DNA of 40,207 nucleotides from an uncultured Oscillibacter sp. (GTDB lineage Bacteria; Bacillota; Clostridia; Oscillospirales; Oscillospiraceae): contig CAJTZL010000022.1 in assembly GCA_910583695.1 (NCBI GenBank), positions 1 through 40,207 of the forward strand. The letters run 5' to 3'. This document shows positions 7,823 to 14,807 of the stretch, one piece after another (position 1 is the stretch's first letter; each line of letters opens with the position of its first letter). Position numbers and translations under genes: made by a program. The notes under the pieces were generated by a model that saw only the letters and a program-made list of their open reading frames with translations, searched no databases and had not been told where the DNA came from.

Positions 7823-8806
7823 TTACGTCAGAATGTTCAGGTCCTCCGGGGTGCGGTCCTCGGTGTAGGGGTTCAGGTACTGGTTCACCATGGCCAGGAC
7901 TTCCTCCTGGTTCAGGTAGATGTAAGGGGATTTCCACTCCCCGGGCAGCGTGGCGAAGTCGATATTCTCCGCCCCCATGGCGGCGACGCTGCCGCCCAGC
8001 CAGACCAGGTTGCCTGCGTTCAGGTCCGTGTCCACGTACTCCACGAAGATTTTGCAGTAGTCGTCCAGCCGCGTGAGGCTGGCGGGGGTGAGCATCTTCT
8101 TGGCCACGGCCTTCAAAAAGTCCTGCTGGGTCTGCATCCGGCCGATGTCCTGGGAGGCATAGCCGTTCCGGCAGCGGACCACCTTCAGCGCCTCGGCCCC
8201 GTTCAGGTGCCGCATGCCCTTGGAGAAGTGGATGGAGAGGTTCTGGTAAGGGTCCTCGTAATCCATGTCGATGGGGATGTAGAAGTCCACGCCGTCGACG
8301 GCGTCCACCAGGGCCTGGAAGGCCCGGAGGTCCACCAGCACCGTGTAGTCCACCGGGATGCCCAATTGATCGGAGACGGTCTGGGACAGCAGCTCCATGC
8401 CTCCGGCGTTATAGGCAAAGTTGATTTTGTGGTTTTTGCCGTTGATAAAGGCCTTGGTGTCCCGGGCGATGCTGGCTCCGAAGACATAGCCGTTTTCCGT
8501 GTCCACGGCTACCAGGATGTTGGTGTCCGTGCCTCCGTTCTCATCGTCGGCCCCGGAGACAAGAATGGTAAAGAAGCCGGGCTTGCGTTCGTAGTGGGAG
8601 CGGAGGGCTTCCGCCTCTTCGTTGGAAAGATCCTCCGAAACGGCGGGGGTGTTTACCCGCTGGATCATGACGGAGTCCCCGGCTTTCTGCTCCGGGGCCC
8701 GGAAGTAAACCCGGACGACGGCGCAGCAAAGGCCGATGAGGATGAACAGCAGCAGCAGGGTGAAAAGCCAGGGACTGCGCTTCCGGCGGCGAAGTCTGGA
8801 TGCCAT
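7823..8806 (-). CDS. LytR-CpsA-Psr (LCP) family cell-wall glycopolymer ligase
   Basis: 327 residues, a typical single-domain LCP protein: basic N-terminus, one TM anchor (about 13-33), then an extracellular LCP domain. Visible motifs are SGADDENGGTDTN (Asp near 95), SIARDTKAFING with Arg115/Asp116, HKINFAYNAGG, and VRCRNGYASQDIGRMQTQQDF (Arg211/213, Asp220, Arg223), which in the family bind the pyrophosphate of lipid-linked glycopolymers. It should transfer teichoic acid-like or capsular polymers to peptidoglycan. AGGAGG sits 6 nt before the ATG. Pairing with an SLH protein fits a cell-wall surface operon. Confidence 0.93.
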   Translation of the reverse strand: MASRLRRRKRSPWLFTLLLLFILIGLCCAVVRVYFRAPEQKAGDSVMIQRVNTPAVSEDLSNEEAEALRSHYERKPGFFTILVSGADDENGGTDTNILVAVDTENGYVFGASIARDTKAFINGKNHKINFAYNAGGMELLSQTVSDQLGIPVDYTVLVDLRAFQALVDAVDGVDFYIPIDMDYEDPYQNLSIHFSKGMRHLNGAEALKVVRCRNGYASQDIGRMQTQQDFLKAVAKKMLTPASLTRLDDYCKIFVEYVDTDLNAGNLVWLGGSVAAMGAENIDFATLPGEWKSPYIYLNQEEVLAMVNQYLNPYTEDRTPEDLNILT

Positions 8807-8819
8807 GGGAACCTCCTGT

Positions 8820-8837
8820 GCGCCGCCCGGGCGGCGC
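8820..8837. repeat. Perfect 18-bp palindrome in the LCP leader
   Basis: GCGCCGCCCGGGCGGCGC is a perfect palindrome 14 nt upstream of the LCP start codon, just ahead of the ribosome-binding site. In RNA it would form a tight hairpin; in DNA it could be a dimer-binding site. Confidence 0.5.
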
Positions 8838-8949
8838 GTATTCTCAACAAAGTATCGCCGCCGCAGCTGAAAAAGCGCAAGCGGGTCCGTTCGGCCGGCA
8901 AGGCCGCGGCCCGGCCCCCAAACGGGGTCTCCGGCAGAGCGTTTGCTTC

Positions 8950-8978
8950 ATTATAAGGCGGGTCCCGGAAAAAGACAA
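8950..8978 (-). promoter_or_regulatory. Sigma-A promoter of the LCP/SLH operon
   Basis: Minus-strand TTGTCT-17 bp-TATAAT (perfect -10). The predicted start of transcription is near 8942, giving a ~135-nt GC-rich leader before the LCP gene. Confidence 0.75.
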
Positions 8979-8981
8979 GAG

Positions 8982-9010
8982 AAAAAATAGCGGCAGCGCC
9001 GCTATTTTTT
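8982..9010. terminator. Bidirectional rho-independent terminator
   Basis: Perfect inverted repeat AAAAAATAGCGGC / GCCGCTATTTTTT with a 3-nt loop (AGC). On the minus strand it ends the spoIIID - small basic protein unit and insulates the LCP promoter immediately downstream of it. Confidence 0.9.
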
Positions 9011-9071
9011 CAGTCGGAATTTCGCCGTTTCTGTCATTTCTTACAAGGGATTCAAAATATTTTCAGAAAAT

Positions 9072-9407
9072 TTACAACTTGGACAAATTCTGGTCATCCT
9101 TTTCCGGAGCCGGGGGATTTTCCGCCGCCGGTGGAGCGGAGGCCAGCTGCTCCAGCAGCGCCTTGATGTCCGCCAGGAGCTGGTTCTGGTAGGACAGGGC
9201 GCAGCGGATATAGTGCATGGCGGGCTCCGGCGGGGGAGCGGGGTCCTCCACGGGATGGGGCCAGCGGCGGACCTCCGGCTCCGTGTAAATGGGCGTGCCC
9301 GGCAGGGCGGTCTCCCCGGTCCGGACCGTGGACCGGGAGACAGGCACGGTCCGGGCCGTCCGGCCGCCTGCCGGGGTCCGGCCCCGGCCGTGTTGACGAT
9401 TTGCCAT
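9072..9407 (-). CDS. Small basic, proline-rich protein of unknown function
   Basis: 111 residues; no family recognised. The first ~60 residues are rich in Arg, Gly, Thr and Pro (MANRQHGRGRTPAGGR...) and likely disordered. A short amphipathic helix follows (ALSYQNQLLADIKALLEQLA, about 70-89) and then a Pro/Ala/Glu tail. It lies 26 nt downstream of spoIIID and before a strong terminator, so it is probably cotranscribed and may be a sporulation protein. The ribosome-binding region GGAGGGAGGG is 10-15 nt from the ATG. Codon bias matches the neighbours. Confidence 0.6.
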   Translation of the reverse strand: MANRQHGRGRTPAGGRTARTVPVSRSTVRTGETALPGTPIYTEPEVRRWPHPVEDPAPPPEPAMHYIRCALSYQNQLLADIKALLEQLASAPPAAENPPAPEKDDQNLSKL

Positions 9408-9433
9408 GATCTTGCGTCCCTCCCTCCGCAGCG

Positions 9434-9682
9434 TCAGTCGCCGCGGTATTTTTTACGGGTGGCGATGCCGCCCCGGATGTGCCGCTGGGCCTTGTTCACG
9501 TCCAGCACTTCCTTGACCTGCAGGTACAGCGGACGGTTGAACAGGGGCAGCCGCTCGGAGATGTCCTTATGTACCGTCGACTTGCTGATGCCGAACCTCT
9601 GGGCGGCGGCCCGGACCGTGGACCGGTTCTCTATGATGTAAAGAGCCAGGCGCTCCGCCCGCTCCTCCATGTTTCCCTTCAA
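9434..9682 (-). CDS. spoIIID: Stage III sporulation transcriptional regulator SpoIIID
   Basis: 82 residues if translation starts at the TTG at 9682, 78 from the internal ATG at 9670. The helix-turn-helix reads NRSTVRAAAQRFGISKSTVHKDISERL, and the tail KEVLDVNKAQRHIRGGIATRKKY is the diagnostic basic C-terminal region of SpoIIID (known to bind DNA together with the HTH in Bacillus). The TTG is preferred because it aligns with the Bacillus start by eye (xKGNMEER against MHDYIKER) and has GTGAGG 5 nt upstream, whereas the ATG has a poor ribosome-binding site. SpoIIID acts in the mother cell. Its presence marks an endospore former. Confidence 0.93.
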   Translation of the reverse strand: MKGNMEERAERLALYIIENRSTVRAAAQRFGISKSTVHKDISERLPLFNRPLYLQVKEVLDVNKAQRHIRGGIATRKKYRGD

Positions 9683-9713
9683 AACATCCTCACTCCCTGC
9701 CTCTTGTTGGTCC

Positions 9714-9740
9714 ATCCTATGCGCTGCGGCGGCAGGATAT
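9714..9740 (-). promoter_or_regulatory. Candidate sigma-E-like promoter of spoIIID
   Basis: On the minus strand ATATC is followed after 14 bp by CATAGGAT, resembling the mother-cell sigma-E pattern (ATATt ... CATAcaaT). spoIIID is sigma-E dependent in Bacillus. The match is partial. Confidence 0.4.
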
Positions 9741-9775
9741 GTTCCCGGAGGGGGAAGGGAAATGCGAAAAACTTC

Positions 9776-9806
9776 TTGACATGGAGTGGACTCCACATGG
9801 TATGCT
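9776..9806 (+). promoter_or_regulatory. MerR-type promoter (19-bp spacer with central dyad)
   Basis: TTGACA and TATGCT are separated by 19 bp. The spacer contains the dyad TGGAGT-GG-ACTCCA (9782-9795). An over-long spacer with a dyad between -35 and -10 is the classic layout of promoters twisted into activity by MerR-family regulators. No merR gene lies in the window, so the regulator must be elsewhere. Confidence 0.75.
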
Positions 9807-9844
9807 GGAGGACAGAGTCATCCGAAAACAAGGAGGAACCCTGT

Positions 9845-10993
9845 ATGCGATACCGAACATTGGGCCGGACGGGCCTTCGGGTGGGAGAGATCGGCGTGGG
9901 CTGCGAGGGCTTTCTGGAGAAGACCCCGGAGCAGGTGCGCGCATGGCTGGACCTGTGCGAGGCGGCGGGAGCCAACTGCATAGACCTGTACACCCCGAAT
10001 CCGGAGTTCCGCTCCGCTCTGGGCCAAGCCCTCCGGGGACGGCGGGAGAAGTTCGTTCTCCAGGCCCACCTCTGCACCATCTGGAAGGACGGGCAGTATA
10101 AACGGACCCGGGACATCGCCGAGGTCCGGGAGGGCTTCGAGGACCAGCTCCGGCGGCTGGAGACGGACCATGCGGAGATCGGCATGGTCCACTATGTGGA
10201 CTCCCTGGCGGACTGGGAGGCGGTGAAAAGCGGCCCCGTCATGGCCTATGCCCGGGAGCTGAAGGCGGCGGGAACCATCGGCTGTACCGGACTCTCCAGC
10301 CACAATCCCCAGGTGGCCCTGGCGGCGGCGGAGAGCGGGCTCATCGACGTATTGATGTTCAGCGTGAACCCCTGCTACGACCTCCAGCCCGCCGGGGAGG
10401 ACGTGGAGGAGCTCTGGGCCCCGAAGAACTACGCCGCGCCGCTTCTGAACATGGACCCGGAGCGGCAGGCCCTCTACGAGACCTGCCAGCGGCTGGGGGT
10501 GGGCATCACCGTCATGAAGGCCTTCGGCGGCGGAGACCTGCTCAGCGACGCCCTCTCCCCGGCGGGAAAGGCCCTGACGGCCTTCCAGTGCCTCCAGTAC
10601 GCCCTGGACCGGCCCGGTGTCGCCTGCGTCCTGTCCGGAGCCCGGAGCCTGGAGGATCTGAAAGAGAGCCTTGCCTTTGCGGAGGCCCCGGAGGCGGAGC
10701 GGGACTACGCCGCCGCCCTGGCGGCCCTGCCCAAAATCAGCTGGAAGGGGCACTGCATGTACTGCGGTCACTGCGCCCCCTGCCCCAAGGGCATCGCCGT
10801 GGCGGAGGTGACGAAATTTTTAAACCTCTCCCTGGCCCAGGGGGCGGTCCCGGAGACCGTCCGGGAGCACTATGCGGCCCTGCCCCACGGGGCGGGGGAG
10901 TGCGTCCGCTGCGGAGCCTGTGAGACCCGCTGTCCCTTCGCCGTGCCCGTCGTGGAGAACATGGCCCGGGCGGCGGAGCTCTTCGGGAGGTGA
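9845..10993 (+). CDS. Aldo/keto reductase-like protein with C-terminal 2x[4Fe-4S] domain
   Basis: 382 residues. An AKR TIM barrel (MRYRTLGRTGLRVGEIGVG start; QLRRLETDHAEIGMVHYVD; GVGITVMKAFGGGDLLS; ARSLEDLKESLAFA) is followed by a ferredoxin-like segment with two cysteine clusters, CxxCxxCxxxC-type: MYCGHCAPCPKG and CVRCGACETRCP. The canonical AKR tetrad is incomplete: Asp47 and His116 are there, but the usual TK(V) lysine position reads LQAHL (about 72-76) and the Tyr is displaced (DLYTPN). It may therefore do non-standard redox chemistry. AAGGAGG precedes the ATG. First gene of an operon controlled by the MerR-type promoter at 9776-9806. Confidence 0.88.
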   Translation: MRYRTLGRTGLRVGEIGVGCEGFLEKTPEQVRAWLDLCEAAGANCIDLYTPNPEFRSALGQALRGRREKFVLQAHLCTIWKDGQYKRTRDIAEVREGFEDQLRRLETDHAEIGMVHYVDSLADWEAVKSGPVMAYARELKAAGTIGCTGLSSHNPQVALAAAESGLIDVLMFSVNPCYDLQPAGEDVEELWAPKNYAAPLLNMDPERQALYETCQRLGVGITVMKAFGGGDLLSDALSPAGKALTAFQCLQYALDRPGVACVLSGARSLEDLKESLAFAEAPEAERDYAAALAALPKISWKGHCMYCGHCAPCPKGIAVAEVTKFLNLSLAQGAVPETVREHYAALPHGAGECVRCGACETRCPFAVPVVENMARAAELFGR

Positions 10994-10997
10994 GGCC

Positions 10998-11417
10998 ATG
11001 AGACGGACGGTTTTGATTCTGGACGGCCAGGGGGGCGGCGTGGGGAGCCGGCTGGTGAAACTGCTGAAGCCCCGCCTTCCGGAGGACTGCCGCCTCCTCT
11101 GCGTGGGCACCAACGTGGCGGCTACGGCCGCCATGCTGAAGGCCGGAGCCGCCCAGGGGGCCACGGGGGAGAACGCCATGGTGTACAACGCCGCCCGGGC
11201 GGACCTGATTCTGGGGCCCATCGGCGTGATTCTGGCGGGCGGCATCCTGGGGGAGGTCTCCTCCGCCATGGCCGCCGCCGTCTCCGGCTCCGGGGCGGTG
11301 AAGATACTGATTCCCTCCTCCTCCTGCGGCGTGTACGTGGCGGGGGTGGAGGAGTGCCGCCTGGAGGAATACCTCCACCGGGCGGCGGAGCTGGCGGCAA
11401 GGGAGCTGGGCCTGTGA
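10998..11417 (+). CDS. DUF3842 family protein
   Basis: 139 residues. The start LILDGQGGGVGSRLVKLL is glycine-rich and Rossmann-like. A hydrophobic core with conserved stretches follows (GTNVAATAAMLKAGA; GATGENAMVYN; DLILGPIGVILAGGILGEVS; SSSCGVYVAGVEE). This matches the clostridial DUF3842 family, of unknown function. It starts 4 nt after the AKR-like gene and ends with a 4-nt GTGA overlap into the kinase gene, so the three proteins are translationally coupled. A redox-linked or nucleotide-binding helper role is only inference. Confidence 0.85.
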   Translation: MRRTVLILDGQGGGVGSRLVKLLKPRLPEDCRLLCVGTNVAATAAMLKAGAAQGATGENAMVYNAARADLILGPIGVILAGGILGEVSSAMAAAVSGSGAVKILIPSSSCGVYVAGVEECRLEEYLHRAAELAARELGL

Positions 11418-12565
11418 GGGGCGGCTTTTTGGACATCGCCCGGGAGCACTGGGCCCGGTATCCCCTGATGGAGCCCCAGGACTTTGCCAAGCTGGCCTGC
11501 CAGAGCACCTTCGGCCCCGCCCACATGGTCCGGAGTCCGGACAAGGTTCTGGCGGCCCTGCTGGCGGAGCGGAAGGAGACGGGGGCAGAGCCCCTGCCTC
11601 CGGAGAGCGTCGGAAACGGCCTGTGCCGCTTCCATATCACGCAGGCGCTCTCCACCCTGTCGGAGCTTCCCCTGATCGGGCGGATGTTCATCCGGACCGC
11701 CGCCCTGGCGGAGGGCACGGAGGCCGGGCTTGCCCGAAAGCTGGAGGAGCTGGCGGCCCTCCCAGTTCCCGGCCTGGGGGAATACCTGGAGAGCTGGCGG
11801 CGGGAGGGCTGTCCGCCCGTGCATCACAGCGACGCGTTCCGGGCCGCGTACAATCCGCATTACCGAATCCTGCGGAGGGAGTTCGCCGGATTTCTCCCGG
11901 CGCTGGTCCCCATCGACCGATTGACCCGGGAGCACTACGCCGCGTGGCTGCGGCTGCCCCGGCAGGAGGACAGGCGGCCGGGGGAACGCCCCGGCGCATA
12001 TCTGCGCAGACATGGAATCCGGCCTTGCCTCGCTGCCGTGGACGGGCGCTGCGGCAGCGGAAAGACCGGCTTTTCCGGCGTCGTGGAGCAGCTGATTCCC
12101 GGCTCCAAGCACATCGCTCACATGGACGACCTCTACCTCCCCTGGGAGAAACGGTCCCCGGACTGGATGGAGATTCCCGCCGGAAATATGGACCTGGAGC
12201 GGCTCCAGAGGGAGATTCTGCGTCCGGTCCTCTCCGGAGAACCGCTGACATATCCGCCCTTCCTCCCCGGCGGACCGGTGCTGAACGAATATGGAGAACC
12301 CATTGAAACCGACCCGGAGGATGTGGAGCTGATTCTGGTGGAGGGCACCTACTCCCAGCACCCGTCCCTGGCGAAATACTACGACTATAAGCTCTTCCTC
12401 ACCTGTGAAAAGGAGGAGCAGACCCGCCGCCTTCAGGTCCGGGAGGGGGACTATTATCCCACCTTCGACCGGGTGTGGCGGGCGCTGGAGGAGGCCTATT
12501 TCGCCGCCTGCGGCACGGAGACGGCGGCGGATCTGGTGGTGGACACCACCGGATTTTTCGATTGA
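11414..12565 (+). CDS. Two-domain protein: N-terminal domain of unknown function + uridine kinase-like P-loop kinase
   Basis: 383 residues from a GTG start that overlaps the DUF3842 stop (GTGA). The N-terminal ~190 residues (FLDIAREHWARYPLMEPQDF...QSTFGPAHMV...HHSDAFRAAYNPHYRIL) are a helical domain I have seen only fused to such kinases. The C-terminal ~175 residues are a uridine kinase/phosphoribulokinase-like P-loop domain: Walker A DGRCGSGKT, DDLYLP after the second strand, ILVEGTYSQHPSL and a lid-like RRLQVREGDYYPTF. Length is nearly twice that of plain uridine kinase. Substrate unknown; the DDFYLP-like motif suggests a nucleoside or small-sugar kinase. Confidence 0.82.
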   Translation: MRGGFLDIAREHWARYPLMEPQDFAKLACQSTFGPAHMVRSPDKVLAALLAERKETGAEPLPPESVGNGLCRFHITQALSTLSELPLIGRMFIRTAALAEGTEAGLARKLEELAALPVPGLGEYLESWRREGCPPVHHSDAFRAAYNPHYRILRREFAGFLPALVPIDRLTREHYAAWLRLPRQEDRRPGERPGAYLRRHGIRPCLAAVDGRCGSGKTGFSGVVEQLIPGSKHIAHMDDLYLPWEKRSPDWMEIPAGNMDLERLQREILRPVLSGEPLTYPPFLPGGPVLNEYGEPIETDPEDVELILVEGTYSQHPSLAKYYDYKLFLTCEKEEQTRRLQVREGDYYPTFDRVWRALEEAYFAACGTETAADLVVDTTGFFD

Positions 12566-12648
12566 GGCGGCCGGGGCGGACACGCAGCTCCGCCCCGGCC
12601 GGGCAATCCCACCCTATAAAATGCGCGGCGGACCGTGGTAAAAAGGGC

Positions 12649-12678
12649 TTGGCAGAAGCCGGACCCCTGTGGTATACT
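12649..12678 (+). promoter_or_regulatory. Promoter of the first ECF S-component gene
   Basis: TTGGCA-18 bp-TATACT with an upstream TGG (extended -10). It lies 84-107 nt after the kinase stop, so this transporter gene can be transcribed independently of the preceding operon. Confidence 0.7.
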
Positions 12679-12692
12679 ATTGCGGAAACAAC

Positions 12693-12713
12693 CCGCCGCC
12701 AGGAAGGCGGCGG
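12693..12713 (+). other. Leader hairpin before ECF S component
   Basis: CCGCCGCC-aggaa-GGCGGCGG forms a perfect 8-bp stem in the ~70-nt leader. There is no T-run, and the leader matches no riboswitch class that I can recognise. Confidence 0.5.
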
Positions 12714-12755
12714 ACTGTCAGAAGACGGGAAAACCGACTTGAAGGAGTTTTTCCC

Positions 12756-13331
12756 ATGAACGAAACCAAGATCCAAAGACCCGTCCAAACCCTGGCCACG
12801 GCCGCCATGCTGATGGCTGTGGGCTTCGTCCTGCCCTTCTTCACCGGGCAGATTCCCCAGATCGGGAAGATGCTCTGCCCCATGCACCTGCCCATCCTGC
12901 TGTGCGGCCTCCTCTGCGGCTGGAGGTACGGTCTGGCCGTAGGCTTTGTCCTGCCCCTGCTGCGCAGCGCCACGCTGATGACGCCCCCGATGTTTCCCAC
13001 CGCCATTGCCATGGCCTTTGAGCTGGCGGCCTACGGCTTCCTGTCGGGCTTTCTCTACGCCCGGTCCCGCTGGCAGTGCGTGGCGGCCCTGTACCGCTGC
13101 CTGCTCCTGGCCATGATCGGCGGGCGGATTGTCTGGGCCGCGGCCCGGGTGGTCCTCTCCGGCGTGTCCGGGCAGGCCTTCACCTGGCAGATGTTCCTCT
13201 CCGGCGCGTTTCTCACCGCCATCCCCGGCATCCTGCTCCAGCTGGTGTTCATCCCCATGGTGATGGTTGCCCTGGACCGGACCGGGCTGGTGCGCTTCCG
13301 CCGGGGGGGAGAGGCGGCGGTTCAGGCCTGA
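12756..13331 (+). CDS. ECF transporter S component (substrate unknown)
   Basis: 191 residues, about six hydrophobic helices. Visible motifs AAMLMAVGFVLPFF, MLCPMHLPILLCGLLCGWRYGLAVGFVLPLLRS and FELAAYGFLSGFLYA match the ECF S-component fold (PF12822-like), in which helix 1 (AxxxA) contacts the shared EcfT protein. No EcfA/EcfT genes are present, consistent with a group II system using a shared module. Substrate is probably a vitamin or precursor. GAAGGAG precedes the ATG. The gene ends tail-to-tail with the MocR gene, overlapping it by 10 nt. Confidence 0.85.
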   Translation: MNETKIQRPVQTLATAAMLMAVGFVLPFFTGQIPQIGKMLCPMHLPILLCGLLCGWRYGLAVGFVLPLLRSATLMTPPMFPTAIAMAFELAAYGFLSGFLYARSRWQCVAALYRCLLLAMIGGRIVWAAARVVLSGVSGQAFTWQMFLSGAFLTAIPGILLQLVFIPMVMVALDRTGLVRFRRGGEAAVQA

Positions 13332-14701
13332 AGGATCTCCGACAGCAGGGCCTCCGCCTCCGGCAGCCGCTCCGCGTCCAGTCCCCCGTAGTTCACCACC
13401 AGCGTGTGGGCATAGGCGGGCTTGGGCAGGGCGGCGTACTCCGACAGGAACCCAAGACGCACCCCCAGGCCCTCCGCCCGACGGCGGAGGGCCTCGTCGT
13501 CCTCCCGGGTGTTCAGCCGGAGGAGGAAGTGGAGCCCCGCCCCCCGGTCGGTGAGGGAGGCGGCAAAGGGACAGAGGGCGAACCGCTCCAGCACCGCCGA
13601 GCGCCGGAGGCGGTACTTCTTCCGGATGCGGGAGAGGTGCTGTTCATACTCGCCGCCGCCGAGAAAGCGGGCCAGCACCTGCTGTTCCAGGGCGGGAACG
13701 GTGGAGGCGTAAAACCCCAGCTCCCGCCGGTAACGCGCCAGTAGCCGGGGCGGGAGAACCATGAAGCCCACCCGCATGGAGGGGGAGATGGTCTGGGAGA
13801 AGGTGTTCATGTAGACCACCCGCCCCCGGGCGTCGATGCTCTGGAGGGTGGGAAGGGGCCGCCCGGTGAAGCGGAACTCGCTGTCGTAGTCATCCTCGAT
13901 GAGGACCCCGTCCACCTCCTCCGCCCAGCGAAGGAGGGCCTGCCGCCGGGCGATGGGAGTGACGATGCCCGTGGGGTAGTGGTGGGCCGGGGAGAGGTGG
14001 GCCGCCGTGGCCCTGGAGGCGTACAGGGACTCCAGGTCCATGCCCTGGCCATCCAGGGGAATGGGGCGGCAGACGGCCCCCCACTTGCCGTAAACCTGAC
14101 GAATTTTGGGATAGCCCGGGTCCTCCAAGGCAAAGATGGTTCCCTCCCGGCCCAGGAGCTGGGCCAGGAGCAGGTACAGATACTCCGCCCCCGCCCCCAC
14201 CACGATCTGCTCCGGAGACACGGCCATGCCCTTGAAGTCCCGAAGGCCCCGGGCGATGGCCTGCCGCAGGGCGGGGAGGCCCTGGGGCGGCACGGGGTCC
14301 AGGCAGCCTCCCTCGGAGAGGACCTGCCGGGTCAGTCTGGCCCAGAGGGCCGCGGGGAAGAAGGCGGGGTCCACCCGGCCGCTCCTCAGGTCCAGCCGCC
14401 AGGACCGGGGAGGCTCCTCCGCCGCAGCGGGAGCGGGCTCCTCCGCCGCCGGGAGGCGGTCCACCCGGGCGGTGAAAAAGCCCCGCCGGGGCCGGGCCTC
14501 CACCCAGCCCTCCGCCTCCAGCTGCCGGTAGGCCCCCTCCACCGTGATGACGGACACCCGCAGGTGCTCCGCCAGGGCCCGCTTGGAGGGGAGCCGCTCT
14601 CCCGCCGCCAGGGCCCCGCTCAGGATGTCGTCCCGGATGCGGCGGTACAGGTATTCGTAAAGGGACAGGCCTCCCCGGGCCTCCAGATCGTATGTCAGCA
14701 T
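13322..14701 (-). CDS. MocR/GntR-family regulator with aminotransferase-like domain (PLP lysine replaced by Gln)
   Basis: 459 residues. A GntR winged helix (about 12-80; ERLPSKRALAEHLRVSVITVEGAYRQLEAEGWVE) is joined by a Pro/Ala linker to a type I aminotransferase-like domain. PLP-site features include DPGYPKIR, HHYPTGIVTP and DDYDSEFR (Asp271). The position of the Schiff-base lysine reads NTFSQTISPSMRVGF: residue 303 is Gln (codon CAG) where family members carry Lys. So it may sense PLP non-covalently or bind another ligand. GAGGAGG precedes the ATG at 14701. It is divergent from an ECF S component, the usual arrangement for PdxR-like control of vitamin B6 genes. Confidence 0.9.
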   Translation of the reverse strand: MLTYDLEARGGLSLYEYLYRRIRDDILSGALAAGERLPSKRALAEHLRVSVITVEGAYRQLEAEGWVEARPRRGFFTARVDRLPAAEEPAPAAAEEPPRSWRLDLRSGRVDPAFFPAALWARLTRQVLSEGGCLDPVPPQGLPALRQAIARGLRDFKGMAVSPEQIVVGAGAEYLYLLLAQLLGREGTIFALEDPGYPKIRQVYGKWGAVCRPIPLDGQGMDLESLYASRATAAHLSPAHHYPTGIVTPIARRQALLRWAEEVDGVLIEDDYDSEFRFTGRPLPTLQSIDARGRVVYMNTFSQTISPSMRVGFMVLPPRLLARYRRELGFYASTVPALEQQVLARFLGGGEYEQHLSRIRKKYRLRRSAVLERFALCPFAASLTDRGAGLHFLLRLNTREDDEALRRRAEGLGVRLGFLSEYAALPKPAYAHTLVVNYGGLDAERLPEAEALLSEILQA

Positions 14702-14745
14702 GAACCCGCCTCCTCTGACCTTATAAAAAATTCTTATTTTGGCTA

Positions 14746-14779
14746 TTTTCATCCTATCACAAAGGCGGTATCATGGCAA
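14746..14779. promoter_or_regulatory. Overlapping divergent promoters (MocR and ECF S component)
   Basis: Minus strand: TTGCCA (14774-14779)-17 bp-TAGGAT (14751-14756), for the MocR gene. Plus strand: TTTTCA (14746-14751)-17 bp-TATCAT (14769-14774), for the ECF gene, with a weaker -35. The two overlap almost completely, so one bound regulator could control both. Confidence 0.6.
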
Positions 14780-14807
14780 CATCAACCGAACAAAGGAGTG
14801 AGGCGGA

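Noticed and set aside
12679..12755. Possible vitamin riboswitch before the first ECF S component
   Set aside because: The leader is only ~70 nt with one simple hairpin, and it lacks the conserved motifs of the TPP, FMN, cobalamin, preQ1 or THF classes.
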